DNA of 12,500 nt. Origin: Monoplex corrugatus. Its lineage: Eukaryota; Mollusca; Gastropoda; Littorinimorpha; Ranellidae. Below the pieces are notes generated by a model, which saw nothing but the letters and a program-made list of their open reading frames with translations, made no database searches and was not told the DNA's origin. This document shows positions 8,028-12,500 of this stretch, one piece after another. How positions within the stretch are numbered: position 1 is the first letter of the stretch; each line of letters starts with the position of its first letter. The stretch covers positions 48,581,737 through 48,594,236 of the forward strand of contig JAPXFY010000018.1 in assembly GCA_030674185.1 (NCBI GenBank), in the 5' to 3' direction. A program made the position numbers and the translations under genes.

Positions 8028-10425
8028 GCCACATAGTATGTATAAACCGTTAAAAGATATCATTTTCCAGCGGAGACCACTAACCACATAGTATGTATAC
8101 ACTGCTAAAATGTCACATTCCAGTGGAGACCACTAACCACATAGTATGTATACACTGCTAAAATGTCACATTCCAGTGGAGACCACTAACCACATAGTAT
8201 GTATACACTGCTAAAATGTCACATTCCAGTGGAGACCACTAACCACATAGTATGTATACACTGCTAAAATGTCACATTCCAGTGGAGACCATCAGCCACA
8301 AAGTAGGCAGCCACATAGTATGCATAAACTGCTAAACGATATCATATTCCATTGGAGACCACTAGCCACACAGTACGCGGCCACATAGTATGTATAAACT
8401 ATTTAAAGATACCAATAGTCCAATGGAGACCACTAGCCATAGTAGTATGTATAAACTGTTAAAAGATACCAATAGTCCAATGAAGACCATTAGCCATAGT
8501 AGTATGTATAAACTGTTAAAAGATACCAATAGTCCAATGAAGACCACTAGCCATAGTAGTATGTATAAACTGTTAAAAGATACCAATAGTCCAATGAAGA
8601 CCACTAGCCATAGTAGTATGTATAAACTGTTAAAAGATACCAATAGTCCAATGGAGACCACTAGCCACATAGTATGTATAAACTGTTAAAAGATACCAAT
8701 AGTCCAATGGAGACCACTAGCCACATAGTATGTATAAACTGTTAAAAGATACCAATATTCCAATGGAGACCACTAGCCACATAGTATGTATAAACTGTTA
8801 AAAGATACCAATATTCCAATGGAGACCACTAGCCACATAGTATGTATAAACTGTTAAAAGATACCAATAGTCCAATGAAGACCACTAGCCACATAGTATG
8901 TATAAACTGTTAAAAGATACCAATATTCCAATGAAGACCACTAGCCATAGTAGTATGTATAAACTGTTAAAAGATACCAATAGTCCAATGAAGACCACTA
9001 GCCATAGTAGTATGTATAAACTGTTAAAAGATACCAATAGTCCAATGAAGACCACTAGCCATAGTAGTATGTATAAACTGTTAAAAGATACCAATAGTCC
9101 AATGAAGACCACTAGCCATAGTAGTATGTATAAACTGTTAAAAGATACCAATAGTCCAATGAAGACCACTAGCCATAGTAGTATGTATAAACTGTTAAAA
9201 GATACCAATATTCCAATGAAGACCACTAGCCACATAGTATGTATAAACTGTTAAAAGATACCAATAGTCCAATGAAGACCACTAGCCATAGTAGTATGTA
9301 TAAACTGTTAAAAGATACCAATAGTCCAATGAAGACCACTAGCCATAGTAGTATGTATAAACTGTTAAAAGATACCAATAGTCCAATGAAGACCACTAGC
9401 CATAGTAGTATGTATAAACTGTTAAAAGATACCAATAGTCCAATGAAGACCACTAGCCATAGTAGTATGTATAAACTGTTAAAAGATACCAATAGTCCAA
9501 TGAAGACCACTAGCCACATAGTATGTATAAACTGTTAAAAGATACCAATAGTCCAATGAAGACCACTAGCCATAGTAGTATGTATAAACTGTTAAAAGAT
9601 ACCAATAGTCCAATGAAGACCACTAGCCATAGTAGTATGTATAAACTGTTAAAAGATACCAATAGTCCAATGAAGACCACTAACCACATAGTATGTATAA
9701 ACTGTTAAAAGATACCAATAGTCCAATGAAGACCATTAGCCATAGTAGTATGTATAAACTGTTAAAAGATACCAATAGTCCAATGGAGACCACTAGCCAT
9801 AGTAGTATGTATAAACTGTTAAAAGATACCAATAGTCCAATGAAGACCACTAACCACATAGTATGTATAAACTGTTAAAAGATACCAATAGTCCAATGAA
9901 GACCACTAACCACACAGTATGTATAAACTGTTAAAAAATACCAATATTCCAATGAAGACCACTAGCCATAGTAGTATGTAATAAACTGTTAAAAGATACC
10001 AATAGTCCAATGAAGACCACTAGCCATAGTAGTATGTATAAACTGCTAAAAGATACCAATATTCCAATGAAGACCACTAACCACATAGTATATATAAACT
10101 GCTAAAAGATACCAATATTCCAATGAAGACCACTAGCCACATAGTATATATAAACTGCTAAAAGATACCAATATTCCAATGGAGACCACGAGCCACGGAC
10201 TATGTATAAACTGTTAAAAGATACCAATATTCCAATGGAGACCACTAGCCATAGTAGTATGTATAAACTGTTAAAAGATACCAATATTCCAATGAAGACC
10301 ACTAGCCACATAGTATGTATAAACCGCTAACGATTTCACTTTCCAATGGAGATCACTAGCCACATAATATGTATAAACTGCTAAACGATTTCACTTTCCA
10401 ACAGAGACAACTAGCCACATAGTAG
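8028..10425. repeat. 52/56/57-bp minisatellite array of about 43 units
   Basis: The first units (about 8086-8290) are 52 bp with ATACACTGCTAAAATGTCAC. The main body uses TATAAACTGTTAAAAGATAC followed by CAATAGTCCAATGAAGACCA. Body units come in two lengths: 57 bp with CCATAGTAGTATG and 56 bp with CCACATAGTATG. The order from 8390 is 4x57 then 5x56 up to 8898, then blocks of 5x57+56, 4x57+56, 2x57+56 and 2x57+56, with starts at 8898, 9239, 9523, 9693 and 9863. The edges are the most diverged (TTTCACTTTCCAA near 10390), and weak similarity continues to about 10465, roughly 65 bp before the last acceptor. Open frames occur on both strands with a 19-residue period and are not credible genes. Confidence 0.96.
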
Positions 10426-10500
10426 GCCTGTACATGACCCGTTTAAAAACAGTACATTCCAATAATCTAATTGTATTACAAACCATGAACTCGGTGGCTT

Positions 10501-10530
10501 TACTAACGGAATGCTGTCTTCGTTTGACAG
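10501..10530 (+). promoter_or_regulatory. Branch site and acceptor of the last exon
   Basis: TACTAAC at 10501-10507 is the perfect branch-site consensus, with its branch adenosine about 24 nt before the AG at 10529-10530 (TCTTCGTTTGACAG). The downstream A completes the glycine codon begun at the end of exon c and restores the HDHD5 frame, so the acceptor is well fixed. Confidence 0.85.
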
Positions 10531-11029
10531 AGACAACCCTCACGTAGACATCATGGGCGCCAACCTCTACGACCGCTACATCAAGCGAAACTCCATCTCC
10601 AGCGCCTCCAACATCCCCACCACCACCACCACCGCTAACACCACCAACACCACAAGCAACCAGCACAGCAGCAGCAGCAGCAGCAGCCACAACAACAACA
10701 ACGACGACGATCTGGACGCCGTCAACAGCAACGGGGATGAAGCCGGCTCCTCGGCCTCCCGAGAGGTCACCTTTCTCCCCTCTTCCAGGTTGATTCCAGA
10801 CAACGCGGAGCTGCATGACCAGACGGTGGAGCATTGCCTCAGCCTTCTGGTGGGCACCGGGGTCTACAAGCACGGGACGGAGGTGAACAAGGTGGGGCCG
10901 GACGGACAGGTGGTCTACCACGGCCACAGGGACGTTGCCCACGAGCCACACCTCACCCAGCCCCACAAGTACGTCCCAGACGTCCAAGACGGCATCGACT
11001 ACATCTTGGAAAGGGAGGCTATGATGTGA
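10531..11029 (+). CDS. HDHD5: HDHD5 (CECR5) terminal exon d, C-terminus
   Basis: One base plus 165 codons and a TGA stop. Joined to exon c it reads GDNPHVDIMGANLYDRYIKR. This is HAD motif IV (GD with a second Asp five residues on, which coordinates Mg in active members) followed by the GANL(F/Y) helix of HDHD5. Residues 20-80 of the exon form a low-complexity linker of Thr, Asn, Ser, His and Asp runs. The conserved fold resumes with CLSLLVGTGVY and YHGHRDV, and ends DVQDGIDYILEREAMM. Known relatives also vary in this linker, but the homopolymeric runs here come from in-frame ACC, AGC, AAC and GAC repeats. The protein part in this window is about 334 residues of a family whose vertebrate members are a little over 400, so mainly the N-terminal leader and motif I/II region is missing upstream. 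Confidence 0.95.
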
Positions 11030-11146
11030 CCTGGTTCTCTCCCTTCTGTTACCTTCATTTGAGGGTGTTTTTTTTTTTTTTTTTTTTTTTTGTATGTGAC
11101 TTTTTGACCCTTACCTTGGATCTCATGCAGACGTTCAGCTAGTTTT

Positions 11147-11593
11147 ATTAGATTGTACAGACAAAGAGCTGATTAGATTGTACAGACAAAGAGCTTGATT
11201 AAGATTTTGGGACAGACAAAGAGCTGATTAGATTGTACAGACAAAGAGCTGATTAGATTGTACAGACAAAGAGCTGATTAGATTGTACAGACAAAGAGCT
11301 GATTAGATTGTACAGACAAAGAGCTGATTAGACTGTACAGACAAAGAGCTGATTAGATTGTACAGACAAAGAGCTGATTAGATTGTACAGACAAAGAGCT
11401 GATTAGATTGTACAGACAAAGAGCTGATTAGACTGTACAGACAAAGAGCTGATTAGATTGTACAGACAAAGAGCTGATTAGATTGTACAGACAAAGAGCT
11501 GATTAGACTGTACAGACAAAGAGCTGATTAGATTGTACAGACAAAGAGCTGATTAGACTGTACAGACAAAGAGCTAATTAGATTGTACAGACA
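11147..11593. repeat. 25-bp minisatellite in the 3' UTR
   Basis: About 18 copies of a 25-bp unit made of GATTAGATTGTACAGACAAA followed by GAGCT. Most are identical or differ only by GATTAGACTG. The third unit is aberrant (GATTAAGATTTTGGGACAG). If the poly(A) call is right, the array is transcribed in the mature HDHD5 mRNA. Confidence 0.96.
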
Positions 11594-11718
11594 TGATATG
11601 TAGAAGCAAGGCTCATGAACATTTTCCTGCTTGATTGGTTGATCTTTGGCAGATCTCATGGAGAAGTTCAGCTGATCTGGTTGTACAACATGGCATGATT
11701 CAGCTAATTAAATTGTGC

Positions 11719-11724
11719 AATAAA
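11719..11724 (+). promoter_or_regulatory. HDHD5: Candidate polyadenylation signal AATAAA
   Basis: A canonical AATAAA hexamer lies in TGTGCAATAAAGAATACC, about 690 nt after the stop codon. T-rich sequence follows (GGTTTTTATTC at 11739-11749), as expected for a downstream element. Confidence 0.6.
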
Positions 11725-11813
11725 GAATACCATTCTAGGTTTTTATTCAATTGGTTAAAACCCGGCCTTGACCTGATTTAGGATCTCATGCAGAATTCTG
11801 CTTAGATGCAAGT

Positions 11814-11873
11814 GTACATATACATACATACATGTACATACATATGTGTGCACATATATCTATATGCATGTAT

Positions 11874-11924
<51 letters not shown>

Positions 11925-11945
11925 CATATGGTGTATACATATGGT
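11814..11945. repeat. Compound (TACA)/(CA)/(TA) microsatellite
   Basis: Imperfect TACA repeats are followed by (CA)n at about 11886-11904 and (TA)n at about 11905-11924. A tandem ATACATATGGTGTA pair lies at 11922-11948. The stretch lies beyond the presumed end of HDHD5. Confidence 0.95.
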
Positions 11946-12338
11946 GTAATTCTCTTTTATCTCCACATCTTAAGTATGCTTTCACAGAGAATGTTACACA
12001 TACGCATGAACCAGTATAGTTTTTATCCCTGAACTCGTCAGACGAAGACACGAAATATACAGAACTGTCTTTCTTTTTAATCTGTGTTATCTGTACGTCC
12101 AAGGAGTAGATCTGTATTCTATACCCTACTTAATATCAATACCATGCCCCACCTCAGCAGCATTTGAGATTAAATGCAAGTAGTCGCATAATCACTTGTT
12201 CTGTCCAGGCATTTTTTTTAGAGAGCGTCGTGGTTATTTGGCGGCTTCAAATGGTGGACATGAACCGCTGATTTTGTCCAGAAACTGGCGATATTTATGT
12301 CAGTGACTGACACACGCCCCACAGTCACTCTCTCTGCC
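11946..12338. other. Intergenic stretch, no gene seen
   Basis: AT-rich unique-looking sequence without a convincing coding frame. The short frames here are under 80 codons and match nothing I recognise. Confidence 0.6.
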
Positions 12339-12429
12339 TTAACTGTTTCACTCCCTCACCCGTTCCATCAGTCTCCCATCCCATGTGGTGGTGGCGGTAG
12401 AAGAAAGGATGAGAGAGTGAAAGAGTTAA
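12339..12429. mobile_element. TTAA-bounded foldback MITE, short copy
   Basis: A 91-bp element with TTAA on both sides. The left end TTAACTGTTTCACTCCCTCA matches the complement of the right end (TTAACTCTTTCACTCTCTCA) at 17 of 20 positions. The terminal pattern TTAACYSTTTSACTCYCTCA is shared with the copies at 3620 and 7434. It has no coding capacity. Confidence 0.75.
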
Positions 12430-12500
12430 TGTAAAAAAAAAAAACCGACTTACTATACGTATTTCATATCAGAAACGCATCCCCCCTCGGCCCCCCCCCC

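Larger units (their letters stand above)
11030..11740 (+). other. HDHD5: HDHD5 3' UTR (probable extent)
   Basis: This stretch follows the HDHD5 stop codon on the same strand. It contains a run of 24 T at 11068-11091, a 25-bp minisatellite and a candidate AATAAA at 11719. The end is estimated as 10-30 nt beyond that signal. No other coding potential is seen. A shorter transcript using another signal cannot be excluded. Confidence 0.6.

Noticed and set aside
8362..10311. Repeat proteins on both strands with a 19-residue period
   Set aside because: The 57-bp unit is open in both directions by chance, and each frame ends at 56-bp units. There is no start context, no conservation argument, and the location is intronic.
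8028..10425. CRISPR-like array
   Set aside because: Units are contiguous near-identical copies without unique spacers, in a eukaryotic intron.
10391..10987. 198-codon minus-strand open frame
   Set aside because: Shadow of the HDHD5 last exon; the + strand frame has clear homology and phase-consistent splicing.
11860..12102. Possible downstream gene start
   Set aside because: The frame is mostly antisense microsatellite with no recognisable domain or promoter signal.
12481..12500. C-rich end of the window as a biological feature
   Set aside because: The short CCCCCCTCGGCCCCCCCCCC tract is cut by the window edge and could be simple repeat or sequencing artefact; too little to interpret.

Overview
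This is a repeat-dense intronic window from an animal nuclear genome. It looks invertebrate and most likely comes from a mollusc, probably a gastropod; that is inferred from repeat style and exon divergence, not proved. Nothing bacterial or viral was recognised: coding is split by GT/AG introns, there is a TACTAAC-type branch site, a 3' UTR and an AATAAA signal, and LINE and MITE remnants are present.

The only functional gene I can support is the 3' part of HDHD5 (also called CECR5), a haloacid-dehalogenase-like hydrolase, on the + strand. Four exons (771-861, 3876-4102, 6018-6206, 10531-11029) join with matching phases (0, then 2, then 2) into one open frame of about 334 residues ending in TGA. 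They carry the family's LLDMVD segment, the VLLIGEP segment, NMD, the FGHG segment, a GKP motif (the expected motif III lysine) and GDNPxxD (HAD motif IV). The 5' exons, with the leader and motif I, lie upstream of position 1. A 3' UTR follows, with a likely poly(A) signal at 11719.

The introns are largely tandem repeats and decayed mobile elements. Positions 1-720 hold a 39-bp minisatellite. Intron 862-3875 holds a 75/77-bp minisatellite that begins at the exon's own splice donor, a broken reverse transcriptase/RNase H relic, a (TG)n tract, a foldback MITE and a (CCTT)n tract. Intron 4103-6017 holds (GT)n and a 32/33-bp minisatellite interrupted twice by the same 5'-truncated LINE fragment. 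Intron 6207-10530 holds trinucleotide repeats, a third LINE fragment, a nested MITE and a 2.4-kb minisatellite of 52- and 56/57-bp units. The 3' UTR carries a 25-bp minisatellite. Positions 11741-12500 are non-coding, with microsatellites and one more MITE.

I do not see a new multi-gene system. The most notable structure is how closely the tandem arrays sit against the splice sites, above all the array that appears to have been seeded by duplication across an exon-intron boundary and so holds about 25 copies of a donor-like and an acceptor-like site. Also notable are TTAA-bounded, piggyBac-like MITEs with nested arms, and a LINE insertion that seems to have been copied together with its host minisatellite.
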